Shown piece by piece: positions 52,371 through 63,792 of a stretch of DNA of 64,000 bases (the first letter of the stretch is position 1; every line of letters begins with the position of its first letter). The position numbers were made by a program, and so were the translations under genes. Source of the stretch: Tilletia caries (Eukaryota > Basidiomycota > Exobasidiomycetes > Tilletiales > Tilletiaceae); the NCBI GenBank assembly GCA_032718865.1, contig JALUTQ010000038.1, forward strand, positions 1 through 64,000, given 5' to 3'. The notes under the pieces are model-generated. The model ran no database searches, had not been told where the DNA came from, and saw only the letters and a program-made list of their open reading frames with translations.

Positions 52371-52612
52371 TAGAGGGGAAGAAGCACCCTGCTGAAAGAA
52401 GAATAAGAGAGAGAGGAAGAGACAGAGATGAGTGGAATCGAAGCAGAGATGGGAGATGGTGGTCAAGCTTCGAACAAAAACCAAACGGGGGAAAGGAAGA
52501 GAGTCAGCCGTAGAGATACGAGTGAGGCAGAACAAACGGAGTGAATATGTCGTGCATCGTTTCCTGCGGTCTGCTTCGGACGCGTGTGTGGACGGTTGAG
52601 GCGGACAATGGA
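52371..52612 (-). repeat. Segment B, copy 2
   Basis: The complement matches 44957-45156. It abuts the GAL1-derived copy, so it would supply the 5' region of the chimeric gene. In-frame reading into the GAL1 part gives TTYSLRLFCLTRISTADSLP and then YGRKPAF, without an ATG in that frame. Confidence 0.85.
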
Positions 52613-54147
52613 TGATTTCTGAACCTCTGGTTCGGATCTTGATGGTGGTGAAAAGGTGGATTGATGTTGGTGGTTATGAAGAAGTACAAACGGAAGACAA
52701 GAAGGGGGGACAAAAGGCTCAAATGAGGGACCTAGTATAGACGGAGCGCAAATGTCTCTGCTCTGGACCTAAGGAGAGAAATAGAAATAGCGTTGAACAT
52801 GTAAGAGAAAGAGTGCATAACCCCGCGCCAGAATGGTGGTTAGTGTACTGGTTGTCCATAAGATTTCTGCTCGACCATACGCATTCACCCGGCCGAGAGA
52901 ATTCACCATATAAAGACACCTTCTCGATGCACAAAACAACAGCAAAACCACATCCATTCAAAATCCTTCTGCTTCCTTCAGTACAACTCAAATGCGTTCC
53001 CGTCACTCGTCACGCGTCCCGGTCCACTTACGGGTACCTTGTTTCCTTTCGCACGGAGCTGACATTCTCACTTCCTGCCCACGTCGACAGTACTGACGAT
53101 GATTTTGTGGCTGACCGCTGACCTGTCTGTCTTTCCCCTGTCTCTGCCTCCCGATGTCACTTCAACAGCAGCCTTCCCCCTGTGTTCCTGTCTTTCCTGG
53201 CTTTGGATTGCCGCTTTCCTTTCCCTTTTCCAAGGTGTTGCTTTGGCTTCCTGCAGTCTCTGATCTCTCCAGTCTCTACTCTTCCTCACTTTTTCCCATC
53301 CTTTTGCAGTCCGCATCGCCGCACACCAGATCGCAACACGGCATCGTCATCACCAACACCATCTCGCCTTCCCTCTTCTCACCTTTTCTCGTCCCTTCCC
53401 ATCATCACACAGGTGATTATCAGCGCTGCCTCACATGACACTTCCTGCTCAAAGTGCTGATAGTAACACGATCTCTCCTTCTACGTAGCCCCGGCGTCTC
53501 CAAGGACGGTCATTTCGCATGGCCTCAAGTACGTTCCATTCGACCATTCCCTTTTTTTCCATCGCGATTGCGTTTGCTGACCTGTTTTTCCCGTTGGCCT
53601 TTCCTTCAGCACCGTCTCTACAGCCACATGATCCTGGCGTCCTCATTCTTGTCCGACTTCGGCATACCGCTCGATGTTGCTGAGCCCGCCGCTCCCTCGC
53701 CTCGTCCACTTCCTACGACTGTGGAAAACTGCTCGACCTCGCCGACGGCCTCTTGCCCTGTCCACAAGTGTGAGTTTGATCCGACGCTGGAGATAATGAC
53801 CGTGCATTGACTGGCACTTCTGTCTTTCTCCTCTCTCTCAGCCGAATTCACAGCCCTGGTGGAGCTCCTACAGACAGACTGCATATACCTCTTCTCCGAT
53901 AGCTGTACACATATAACAGATTCGATTCATTATTCATTCCTTTTCGGAGTTCATAGTTCATGCCATCAGGCATACTTTACATTCTTCACCTCCTTCCCCT
54001 TTCACTCCCGTCTTCGCACGTTCCTTTTGCTGGAACGAAAGAAGATGCTGTTCCTTTTATCCTCACCTTGTTTATGCTACCCTGTGTATATGCTTCTGAG
54101 ACCTTTGGAGGTTCAGAACTCCGCCGCTTGTCGGCTATCCCCCACTC
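52613..54147. other. 1.5 kb between segments A and B; possible small gene exons
   Basis: This stretch separates segments A and B on the minus-strand copy but is absent from the 44.9 kb copy. On the plus strand, exon-like pieces occur at 53489-53527 (PGVSKDGHFAWPQ, after a CTACGTAG acceptor) and 53610-53770 (HRLYSHMILASSFLSDFGIP, ending near CPVHK). After a GTGAGT..TCAG intron a third piece may follow at ~53842 (EFTALVELLQTDC). The frames join, but no start was found and I recognise nothing. The left part (52613-53480) shows no coding signal. Confidence 0.3.
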
Positions 54148-54588
54148 TCATGGTCGTTTGATGGAGGGGGGGGTCCTCCAAAAATCAGCTGGATGGGAAG
54201 AAAAAGAAGAAAAAAGACAAAAAAAAAGGAAGAAAAAAAAAAAGGAAAAAAAGACAAAAGATTGATACAGCAACGTGAAGAGGCTGCACCAATATCCCAA
54301 CCAGACACCAACATGAAAACCAACTAGACGAACCAGGTGTCAATTAAATATCTCTCCCTGTGACAAACATATATACACAGCACACACACACATTGTCGCT
54401 GGGGCACCAATAAACCGCGACATGCATGTCACATAAAGTAGCAGCATCAACACGTCCAGGTTCTTTTTCTTGAAGCGTATCATCATTCAGACGGTGCAGG
54501 AAGATGGTGTTGGTCTGATTTCAGGCAGACGATGCTTCTCGGAGGCTCGGAGCGGCTCAGAGCGCGTCAAGCGGGTTAGAACTCGTCA
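54148..54588 (-). repeat. GAL1 3' flank (segment A, copy 2, original position)
   Basis: The DNA just after the GAL1 stop codon. Its complement is repeated at 44523-44956. It contains an A-rich tract (54200-54260 on the plus strand) that differs in length between the copies. Confidence 0.9.
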
Positions 54589-54599
54589 AACTTCTTCGC

Positions 54600-56786
54600 T
54601 CAGATGTAGTACAAGCAAGCTCCTCCAGCAGGCTCGCTAACAAGCACTGCGCTCTCAAGCTCCTCGGCTGTCTTGTGCTGCGGAGAGGATGGGTCTACGG
54701 AGGACGAGAAGCGCTTCTCAAAGTACCCTTTCCGGATCGCGGAGATGAAGCGCGGGACGTCCGGCTGTGGGACCAGATTTACGGCGGACCCGCCCCATCC
54801 TGCGCCTGTGAGGGAGGGGAATATAGATGGGTCAGTCTCGGATGAAAGCGCTTCAAGTCAAGATCGAACGCACCTGTTTGACGGGCCGCCCATGCCCCAT
54901 TCTTCAGCGCAATCTCCACAATCTCATCCAACTCAGGACAGCTGCTCTCAAACTCGCCCCTCAAGCTGGTGTGCGAGTCGTTCATGAGCTTGGCCAGTTG
55001 CTTGTACGCCTCGGTGGCCGAGTTGTCGCTTGTGTTGGCACAGACGTTCTTGAAGGCCAGGACGCGAGCAGACTCGGAGAGGACGTGGGAAACTCGGGCG
55101 CTCAGCTTGAAGGTGTCCGCTCGGACTGGGAAAAGGAAGGCGAGTCTGTCAGCCACTAATTAGCAAGCCCAATCTCTTCGGCTCAAGGCCATGAAACAAC
55201 GTACTGGGGAAGCGCTGCAAGAACTCCTTATCATACGCCTCGCCACTCAAGCCCGTTGCCTCCTCCACCTGCTCGCGAGTAAGCGCGCCAGAAGGCAAGT
55301 TCTCCGCAGCCACCTTGGCAAACGCATTCAGTTGCTCCTCCGTCTCATCCCCCTTATCCTCCGAGCCAGCACCCTGCTGAGTAGCCAACCAAGCGCGGAA
55401 GATGCTCCGAATAGTGACGTCCTCCTCTTGCTGTCCGCTCGCAGTGGTATGAGTGGGCAATTTGAGACCGAGACGTCTCTGGAGGGCCCGACTTGCCATT
55501 CGGAGCTCGGCCGTGCGGAGGTTGTAGTGGATCGGACCTGTGACCTTCTTGTCGGAGACGACGAGGGTGTTCACGATCACGAACTGCATGGGCGGGTTGA
55601 TGGGAGGTAGGGCTGTGGGGGTGGCTAGCAATTTGGGCTTGAAGGCGATGTGGAGAGCATGGGATGGTACGCCGAATATGGAGGCTGCTTGGTCCATTCT
55701 GCTCGTTTCCGGCACAGGAGAGAAAGGAGATCACTGATCAGAGAAAGGAGAACGACCTAGCGAAGCCGCCCAGGATGACGCGAAGCTCACCCTCCCGAAT
55801 TGACACCGACCAGACGTTCTGTAGGGCGAATACGGAAGCATGTAAGCAACAATCCGCTTCGGAAACGCCGCTTCGAATTGCCAGTATGAAAGCCCAACTC
55901 ACCGCTCTCAATCGCAACTTCGGCCATCTCCGTCCGGTCCACAAGTGACCTCGCTCCAAAGGCCTCGAGGATGACCAAGCTGGAGCAGACAGTCATAGCT
56001 GCGCTCGAACTCAGACTGGATTCCGGTGGGATAGAGCCATCGACGAGGATGCTGATTGTCCGGGGACGGGTTGAGGCGGAGAGCACGGAAGGGGGCAGAT
56101 GGGAGTGAAGGCCCTGTGAAATGGGCGTTAGCAGAGACCATAGCGTCAGTTCTAGCCTCGCAATTGCACTGCTGAACTTGAACCAGCACAAGAGACTCAC
56201 CTTCCATGCCACAGCAAAGTAGTTCCCCCACCGCTGCGAGCCCTCATCATGATGAATGAGGTCCACCGCGCCAGAGTCAAGCACACTGGGCGCAGTGAGC
56301 GTGACCGCCTTGAACCGGTCGCGCGTATTGGCGAGGTAGAACTCGATCGGGTCCGAGGGGTCCAGCGCAGGCGTCACGGAGACGGCCATGAGGATGTCCT
56401 TCTCGATCGCTGCTGGCAGACAGCTGCATGGAAGACAGAGACAGCCTGGTGTAAGAAGGGCATGGTACTTCGGCAGGCCAGCGCGAGATCCACCCCCGTG
56501 GCGCGTCTTGCTCACCTGAATCCCTGATGGTCGACATGGCTGAGAGAGAACAATGTCAGCCGCACATGTCACACCACACGCAATAACGCCATACTCACTC
56601 GCCAATGATGTTCACCCTGCCCGGGGCGCGCGCAACAAAGGCAGGCTTGCGTCCATAGATCTCCTCAAAGCGCGTGGCGAGGTTGTCCCAGCGAACGCCT
56701 TGCTCGGCGAGTGCGGCGGAAGAAGGGTAAATTTCGGCCAGCGTCTTGACTGCGGGCACGGCGTCAAAGGAGGAAGAGGAGCTCAT
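54600..56786 (-). CDS. GAL1: Galactokinase
   Basis: Eight exons (56786-56599, 56516-56539, 56423-56201, 56113-55903, 55818-55791, 55698-55205, 55125-54874, 54805-54600) give 541 aa. The GHMP-kinase signatures are all present: [19 protein letters not shown] (galactose/ATP site, made across exons 1-2), the Ser-rich nucleotide loop [13 protein letters not shown], the VGVNSGGMDQAASIFG block, and GAGWGGSAVNLV near the C-terminus. It phosphorylates galactose in the Leloir pathway. Two exons are tiny (24 and 28 bases). The start is the ATG opening MSSSSSFDAVPAVKTL. No GAL7 or GAL10 neighbour is present, so galactose genes are not clustered here. Half of this gene and its 3' flank have been copied elsewhere in the tract. 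Confidence 0.95.
55914..56659 (-). repeat. GAL1 segment duplicated at 51620-52369
   Basis: The source copy of the duplicated GAL1 piece, inside the intact gene from exon 1 to exon 4. The edges are GTCCATAGAT (56651-56660) and GCAACTTCGGCC (55914). Confidence 0.92.
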
Positions 56787-57073
56787 CTTGATCGCTTTCT
56801 TTCGTTTGTTCTCGCAAGTATACAGCTATGTAAGTATGGGTGATGGTGATCAGGACGTTGACGATGGCGAGGTCAAGGTCGCGGATGAGATGGACGAGGG
56901 TTAGCGATGACGCTGAGTGGGATCGGTCTCGCACGGTCCTTCGCAAGTCAGAACAGGTCAAGCTTTCATCAAAGCAAGCGCATGAACGATGCATGGAGCA
57001 GCTGCTAGATTACGACCGGCTCCTTCCGAGGGGTTGGTCCTCCTTGGAAACGAAAGAAAGAGAGAGAGTCCCA
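56787..57073 (-). promoter_or_regulatory. GAL1 upstream region / aconitase 3' end
   Basis: About 290 bases between the aconitase-fusion stop and the GAL1 start, both on the minus strand. No CGG-N11-CCG-type Gal4 site is seen. Confidence 0.35.
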
Positions 57074-60000
57074 TCACGCCGTCGCAGATGGCCAACCCTT
57101 CCGCGAAGGCGTCAGCACCGGCGCCCTCATCTCCCGCGGGAACAGACCCATCAACCTCCTCCTCGCAGTCTCAGCCCGAACCGTCCGTCTGGTCTCAGCA
57201 CTGATACCCCGTCCCGTTCCCGCCGCCTCCTCAGCCGAGCCAGAGGACGACGAGGGTACATGCGGACGAGGCGCGATCCCCAACTCGATCAACCGCTTCT
57301 GCTCCTCGGGTGTCCTTCGACCGAGTTGGACCCGATACCGCGCCGCCTCGAAAAGGTTCTCGTCCGTGTCGCGCAAGTCGCGCACCGCTTCGTCCATACG
57401 CGCTTTACGACGGACGAGCTCCGCATTCAGCGTCTCGCGTTGTTGGCGCTTGTGGAGCAGGTACGCTCGTACGATGGTGTCGTGCACCTCCGGAGGGTAG
57501 GAGAGTACCTCCGAGCCGAGGGCGAATGCATGGCGCTCACTGGCCGGAAGCGAAGCAGATCCCTTGCTGGCATCCTTGGAACTCTTCTCCTTCTCCAGCC
57601 GGGCCATCTCCAACTTCCGTCGCTCGTCCTGCTGCTCGACGACAGCCCGGTTCGGGAAGACAATGTTCCGCAAGGCCTCCGTCCGCGCATCCGCAGCGGG
57701 TGCGACATATCGAGGGTCGTTCGGGTTCAACACGGTGCTTCCCTTGCTGCTGCCGGACGCATATCCGCGGCGTTGAGTCGAAGCCGACGTCGTGCTCGTA
57801 TCAAGACGTGCCCGGGTGTGCATCGATCGAATACCGGCAACAGCAGCGCCCGCCGCACTCGCCGTCTTCAACGCACTCTGAACCGCACCCTTGACCGCAC
57901 CAACAGCCTGGGCCGCTGCCCCACCACCCATTGCCGCCAGCCGCGTCACATTCAGCGCCGAACCAGCCCGAATCCAGTCCAGATGCGTCTTGCTCAAGGT
58001 GTGCACCGTCTCGAGCTCAAACGTCTCGCCCTCCGAGCCATCGGGCTGCACCTTGGTCACGACGAGCTTGACCTGGTAATCCCGCGGGTCCCAGGCGTCA
58101 CCCTTCTCCAACCGCTCCGGCGCGTTGGGGTCCATGAGCGCACTCAACCCAACTGTTCGGACCTTGTCGCCCGCAGCCACCTTGAGGTAGTCATTCTCGT
58201 CTTTGAACAGGAGCGTGAGCACACCCTGCTTGCGCAAGTTGGTCTCCGCAATCCGCGCCACACTGCGCGCGACGATCAAGCGGCACCCGAAGAAGCGCGG
58301 CTGCAGGGCAGCATGCTCACGAGCCGAACCTTCACCGTAGTTGTGGTCTGCAATCAGAAGCCAGGGCTGATCGCGGCTCTTCCAGAGCTTCGCGACAGCA
58401 GGGATGGTGTCCTCTGCGTCAGTTCCGCCGACAGACTTGAAGTCCACCGCCGAGTTGACGCGTCCAGTCTCATCGTTCGTTGCACCGATCAAGGTGTTCT
58501 CCGCCAAGTTCTCGAGATGTCCCTTGTACTTGAGCCAGGGCCCAGCGCTAAGGAAGTGCTCAAAAGAGCGTCAGTAATCGCGTATTCCCGTTGTCGACGC
58601 AAGTAGGCGATTCAAAACTCACGCAGAGATATGGTCAGTAGTCGTCTTGCCCCGCAAGCGCATCAACACCCGCATCCCATTCGCACCCGTGCCAAGCTCA
58701 TAGTCCGACCCCGGCACGAAGTCCGTCCCGAAAGGCGCAAGATGTTGCAACCGCGCCGAAGTCGGGCTGATGAGGACTTCCACATCAGCCTGGGGCGCGG
58801 GCATGACCTCCGGCATGAGCTTCTCATCGCCATTGTCAAACCCACGCGGGGGCAACTCATCCCCCGCCGGAGGCTGGAAGCGGAACTCCTTCCCCTCGGG
58901 CGTCGTGAGGCTGTCAGTAAGCGGGTTAAAGTCCAACCGCCCGGCAAAAGCCATGGCGGTGACCATCTCCGGACTGGCGAGCATGTTCCAGGTCTTGATG
59001 TTGCCGTCATTGCGGCCCTTGAAGTTCCGATTGAAAGAGGTGAGAATGACGTTGTCCTCGCCTTGGGCTTCGCGGCGGTCCCATTGGCCGATACAAGGCC
59101 CACAGGCATTGGCGAGAACGCGGGCGCCGGCGCGCTCGAGGTCACTGATCAGACCATCGCGCGCGACAGTAGCGCGCACCCGCTCCGAACCGGGTGTCAC
59201 ATCGAAGGTAGTGTGAGGAGCGACCTTAAGCCCAGCCTGAGTAGCCTGGCGGGCCAGGGAGGCACAACGAGCCATGTCAGCATACGAGCTGTTGGTGCAG
59301 CTACCAATCAAGGCCGCGCTAAGTTCCAACGGGTGGGTTCTGGTCTCGGCGTCCTTGGCGCGCTGAACGAACTTGGAGATGGGCGTGGACAAGTCCGGGG
59401 TGAAAGGTCCGTTCAGACAAGGTTCGAGCTCGGAGAGGTTGAGCTCAATGCGGCGGTCGTACGGGGCGTCAGCGTCTGCGGACAACAGACCGGCGGCGGC
59501 GGCGGCGCGGGCGTGCTCGGCGACTGCGCCACGACCGGTCGCGCGGAGGTATGTACCCATGTTCTCGGTGTAAGGGAAGCAACTGGTCGTAGCACCGACT
59601 TCGGCACCCATGTTGGACATGGTCGCGAGACCGGTTGCCGCAAGTGTCTCGAGGGCCGGGCCAGAGTATTCAATGATGTGACCAGTTCCACCACGAACGG
59701 TGAGAATGGAAGCGAGGTGGAGGATGATGTCCTTGGGGGTGAGCCAGGGAGACAGTTGACCGGTGAGATGGACATTGAGGACCTTGGGGGCTTGGAGCTC
59801 CCACGGAGTAGCGGTCATGGCATCGACCCTATGAAATGCCGGCAAACGGTGAGTACTTTCCTACTAGCTAGAAGAGGAGGAGCGCAACTTACGCATCTGC
59901 ACCACCGACACCGATGGCGAGGCAGCCGAGACCAGAAGCATTTGGTGTATGCGAGTCGGTGCCGAGCATGAGGAGACCAGGTCTGGGTAAAGCAGAAGGA

Positions 60001-60659
60001 ACCCATACGTCAGTTTAGAGAGTAGAGATCTCGCATGACAAGTTCTAGGCTCAAGCCACTCACGCTGCGTAGTTCTCAAGCACGATCTGATGAATAATAC
60101 CCGAACCGGGGCCCCAGAACTCGATTCCGTACTTGGCAGCGGCGCTCTCAAGGAAATCAAAGACCTCCTGGTTCGAAGCAACGCTGCGCTTGAGGTCCGC
60201 CTCAGCGCCCTCGAAGGCCTGAATGAGATGATCGCAATGTATACTGGCAGGTACCGCACTCGACGGCAGTCCGCAGGTCATGAACTGGAGCAGGGCCATC
60301 TGAGCACTGGCGTCCTGCATTGCGAGGCGGTCGATCTTGAGGCCGAGGTACCGACTGGAGCGCACATTGGAGGGATCCTTGCCTGCACCAGCGAGCGCTT
60401 CTTCCGGGTTGATCAGGTGGGAGTACAGGATCTTCTCGGAGAGGGTCAGGGGCCGATCGCCGAGCAAGGCGCGGACCTTGGGCAGCTGGCGGAGGAGGTC
60501 TGCGTACGGCGGGATGCGGGACGGGTGTACGTCTGGCTGGACATCGTTGGCGGTGGCTGTCGCGAGGCTGCGCGCATTTGTGACGGCGACGGACGAGCGC
60601 AGTGCCGCGGATGCCGAGCGCGTCGAGGCGCGTCGAAGGACAGCCGCAGGAGGAAGCAT
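57074..60659 (-). CDS. Mitochondrial aconitase fused to mL40-like mitoribosomal protein
   Basis: Four exons (60659-60064, 59982-59893, 59828-58623, 58547-57074) give 1121 aa, far above the ~780 of aconitases. A Ser/Arg presequence ([20 protein letters not shown]) precedes the complete enzyme: [38 protein letters not shown] (first Fe-S Cys), [14 protein letters not shown] (the CxxC pair), [12 protein letters not shown], and domain 4 with [19 protein letters not shown]. Aconitase ends near residue 837. A linker rich in Ala/Arg/Ser without acids follows, with RRGYAS at ~890, a typical MPP site. Then ~220 residues resemble mL40/Mrpl28: [43 protein letters not shown]. Fission yeast Aco2 is a comparable fusion with another ribosomal protein (bL21m). 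The mL40 name is tentative; the fusion ORF is not. Confidence 0.85.
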
Positions 60660-61050
60660 TTCCCAGAAATCTCGCTCCCAAGGTGGTGGAAGGACGGGGT
60701 CATGCTGAGAAATAGGAAGAAGCTGGGTTTTGTTGTGTTTTCTTTTTCTCAAAACTCGCCTATTTCCATGGCTTTTGACATTTGACGATCAGAAGGCAAC
60801 TCACGTGACCACCAAATAGAGCACGCGTATCAAAATCGCGCTAAGCCGTGTTGGTCTGTTGTTCTCTCTCTCGTCCATCCAGAGCAACACTTTCTCGTAC
60901 CACTACCCTACTCTTACCCGTTGCTTCCCTGTGTACATACACCTCGCTCACAACAAAGGAACACAGCTCGCAGTGATCAGCGCCCGACTCGTCCGCCTCG
61001 CCATCTTCCCTGCGCAACTTTCCTTTTTCCTGCAAGTAAAACTGGCTCCA
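60660..61050. promoter_or_regulatory. Divergent promoter, aconitase fusion / Ser-rich protein
   Basis: About 390 bases between divergent starts. An A/T-rich stretch (TTGTTGTGTTTTCTTTTTCT at 60729-60748) is near the aconitase start, and a pyrimidine-rich leader (CTCTCTCTCGTCC) precedes the plus-strand gene. No CCAAT box was noted. Confidence 0.35.
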
Positions 61051-63792
61051 ATGGCCGCCTGTATGCACTCGCCATCTCCAACTTCACTACATGCGCCTTG
61101 GAAAGTGGCTGCGTCCCCATCCAGCAATCATCATCCAGCATCCAAGCGGAGTCGTTCTGGAGCATCTGCATCACCTCTGAAGACGCAGCAAGACGGGCTC
61201 AAGTCCAGCTCGAGCTCTGTTCCATCAGAGGTCCTGCCCAAGACAAGGAGGCCTCTTGCGACCATTACGCCGGTCAATGCATCCAGAATGACCTCAAAGG
61301 AGAATGTATGTACGGAGGAGGTGCTTCAGCTCGAAGCGCATGTCCCCTTCCCGCGTCGAACAGCCTCGCCCTTGCTCCAGCTACCTTCTCCCCCGGTCTC
61401 CTCCTCGATCCAAGCATCTCCAGCACGAAGCCAAACTTCAACCACGTCTTCCACACACCGAAGCCCATCCTCCGCCTCTTCCATCTCCTCCTTCTTCCGG
61501 CCATCAACCATCCACCATCCTCAGGCACGAAGCCCCTTCGCGCTCGAATCGGCTTTGGGACAACATCGTTCGGAACGGAGCGGTAGCAGCGCCGCATCGG
61601 TCTCTTCCGCATACTCGTACTCATCAGCAGCCTCCCATCAATCCGAGGATACGCCGGTCTGTGATCCTCCTACTGTCGAGCTGAACATGGGTACCCTCAC
61701 ATCATATGGCAGGGGCGAACTCCCACCGGGCGTGACACCAGCATTCCTTGTCATCTCTGTGATCAACCACATCCTCTTCTCAAGAGGAGCACTCGACATG
61801 CCCCTCAGGCTCGAGCCTTTACTGTCGGCTGCACCAGATGTGGCAGGAGCATTGGAAACGTCTCGGTCCCGAACGCAGAGCTTCGGGTCCATACATACCG
61901 GCGGAGGAAGTCGAGGCAGGGGAAAGCAAAACAAGGTGAGTCCCGTCCCGCAAGGCTTTGGAGCACTGAACGCGATCCGCCCTGACACCAACTTTTGCTC
62001 AAAAGCTCATTGTGTCGCTACACAAGCTGCATGCCAACCTCCTATCCGCTTTCAATGCCATCTATGCGAATGGCTTGGCCGCGTCGTTCGACCATACTTC
62101 CACACTTCCCTCCACGTCTGACGCCCGTGTTTCCATCCTCATCTCCTTCGGTGCCTCTCCTTTATCACCCAAAGAACACTTGCACATCGCCCTTACCCTC
62201 CCAGACGTTCCAAACCACCCGGCATCATCAGCCCGTGCACCCGACACGCACGCCCATCAACCTGTTGAACGACCGGTGCAACCTACACTACCATCAAACA
62301 CAAGACTGATCTCAAAGTCGCTAACAGCCCTGCAACGGAAAGTGTTGCGGTTCATCGTCTCAGAAGATAGCCTTCAGCCAGAGGTATTCAGCACGAAACT
62401 ACGTACGTCTTAGCATCTCTATGTTGATCATTTTCTCTTCCTGGCGCACGGAAAACTGAACGCATACTTTCTTTGACCAATTCACCTTTAGCCAATCGCA
62501 TGCATGTCATGCTCAACGTACATCGTGCATCAGAGGCATCTATTGTTTTCCCTGCTTCCGATGCGATGGCAACTATGACGCGTGCCGGGGAGGAAAGTGT
62601 CGAGCGTCAGGGAACGTTCTTCCCACCTATTTCAGCGGAAACCGATGGCATCCCCAACGTCGCTGGTGATGCGAACGTCGATGCTGATATGAGCGGGCTG
62701 CAAGTGCCTAAAGGATGGTCATTCCGTCGCAACGCAAGAATACCCCTTGAGGTCATCCGACTACAGGACCATCTCCGCCATCCATTCGCCGAGGATAATT
62801 CCAACAGAGGCGAGGGCTCGTCTGCGGCTGTAAGCGCGCGCGAGATCAACCCCCCGTGGACTACCTCGTTTCACTCCCGGTCTGGATCGCCGTGCTCAAC
62901 TGCGGACGAGTACCGCTCGTGCTACAGCAGTACGACTTCTTCGAGTCGGTTGGGATCAGTCTCGCCGACGTTGCCCCCGGTCGACGACGAGGACTTGCTT
63001 CCCCAACTTCCAGTCTATCGCGATGAGGATGGGATCGCAGCGGCAGCGGCGGAGGACATGACAGTCCCACCCGCTTCGCAGCCACATTCCCATTCGCAGA
63101 CGTTCATTCATTCGGCTGGAAGTTCGACACCGACGGCCCTTCCCTTCGCGCCCTCCCCCTTGCGCCGGAACGACAATGGCGAACTGGCGGAGGAGAACGT
63201 AAGCTCGCCTCATAGCAGCGGCACCAATACCAATACCGATACCGACAACAGTCCGCACAGGCCCAATCTCCACTCGTCCCCCTCCCTGCCCCGCAGCCTC
63301 CTCCTCGGCGGCGGACCCAAGTCAAGACTCCGCGGCGGCTTCGTCCTGCTGCGAAAGACGACATCGTCTACATTCCCGCAGCCCCACCTCCGGGCCAGTC
63401 GGGGTCCGCGCTTGTCGGGAGCGTCGAGTTTGAGCTTGTCGTTCTCTGCTCCGAGCGTGGGTGAGGATGAAGGAAGCTTGGTGCGGAGAGAGGATGAGGA
63501 GGATGGAGTGGGACAGTTGGGGAGGATGAGGTCGCAGTCTGCTTTGAGCATGAGGGGGCGGGCGATGCAGAGCGGGCTCAGCAGGTCGGGCCGGAGGAGT
63601 GTGCCTGTTCATGCGTTGGTCCTGGACTTGCGGTCGAATCGAGCAAGTGCTGGCGCGGGATCGGAAGAGCAGGGGTCTGGAGCGGTCAGTGATGGTTCGG
63701 AGAGACGGGCCTTGCGAGGGAGCCAGAAGGGCGAGGAGGAGCAGCAGGAGCCACAGTGGTGGATTTGCGACACAGTCCTTTCTCTGAAGTGA
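61051..63792 (+). CDS. Uncharacterised Ser-rich protein
   Basis: Three exons (61051-61935, 62006-62402, 62492-63792) give 860 aa. I do not recognise a domain. Residues 1-220 are Ser/Pro/Thr-rich with basic patches. An ordered segment follows: TLTSYGRGELPPGVTPAFLV, ISVINHILFSRGALDMPLRL, then across the first join LIVSLHKLHANLLSAFNAIY and VSILISFGASPLSPKEHLHI. Exon 3 opens with NRMHVMLNVHRASEASIVFP and a PKGWSFRRNARIPLEV segment, then returns to Ser-rich disorder to the end. It may be a fungal-specific regulatory protein; this is only a guess from composition. The ATG at 61051 lies in CCAATGGCC. Confidence 0.6.

Noticed and set aside
54600..56786. Galactose gene cluster (GAL1-GAL10-GAL7)
   Set aside because: No epimerase or uridylyltransferase sequence was found in the window; only GAL1 and its fragments.
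56840..58606. 588-aa open frame on the plus strand across the aconitase-mL40 region
   Set aside because: It is antisense to a clear enzyme gene, is Arg-rich without domains, and is explained by GC-rich third positions.
58631..59971. 446-aa plus-strand open frame
   Set aside because: Antisense to the aconitase core with its conserved Fe-S cysteines; no features of its own.
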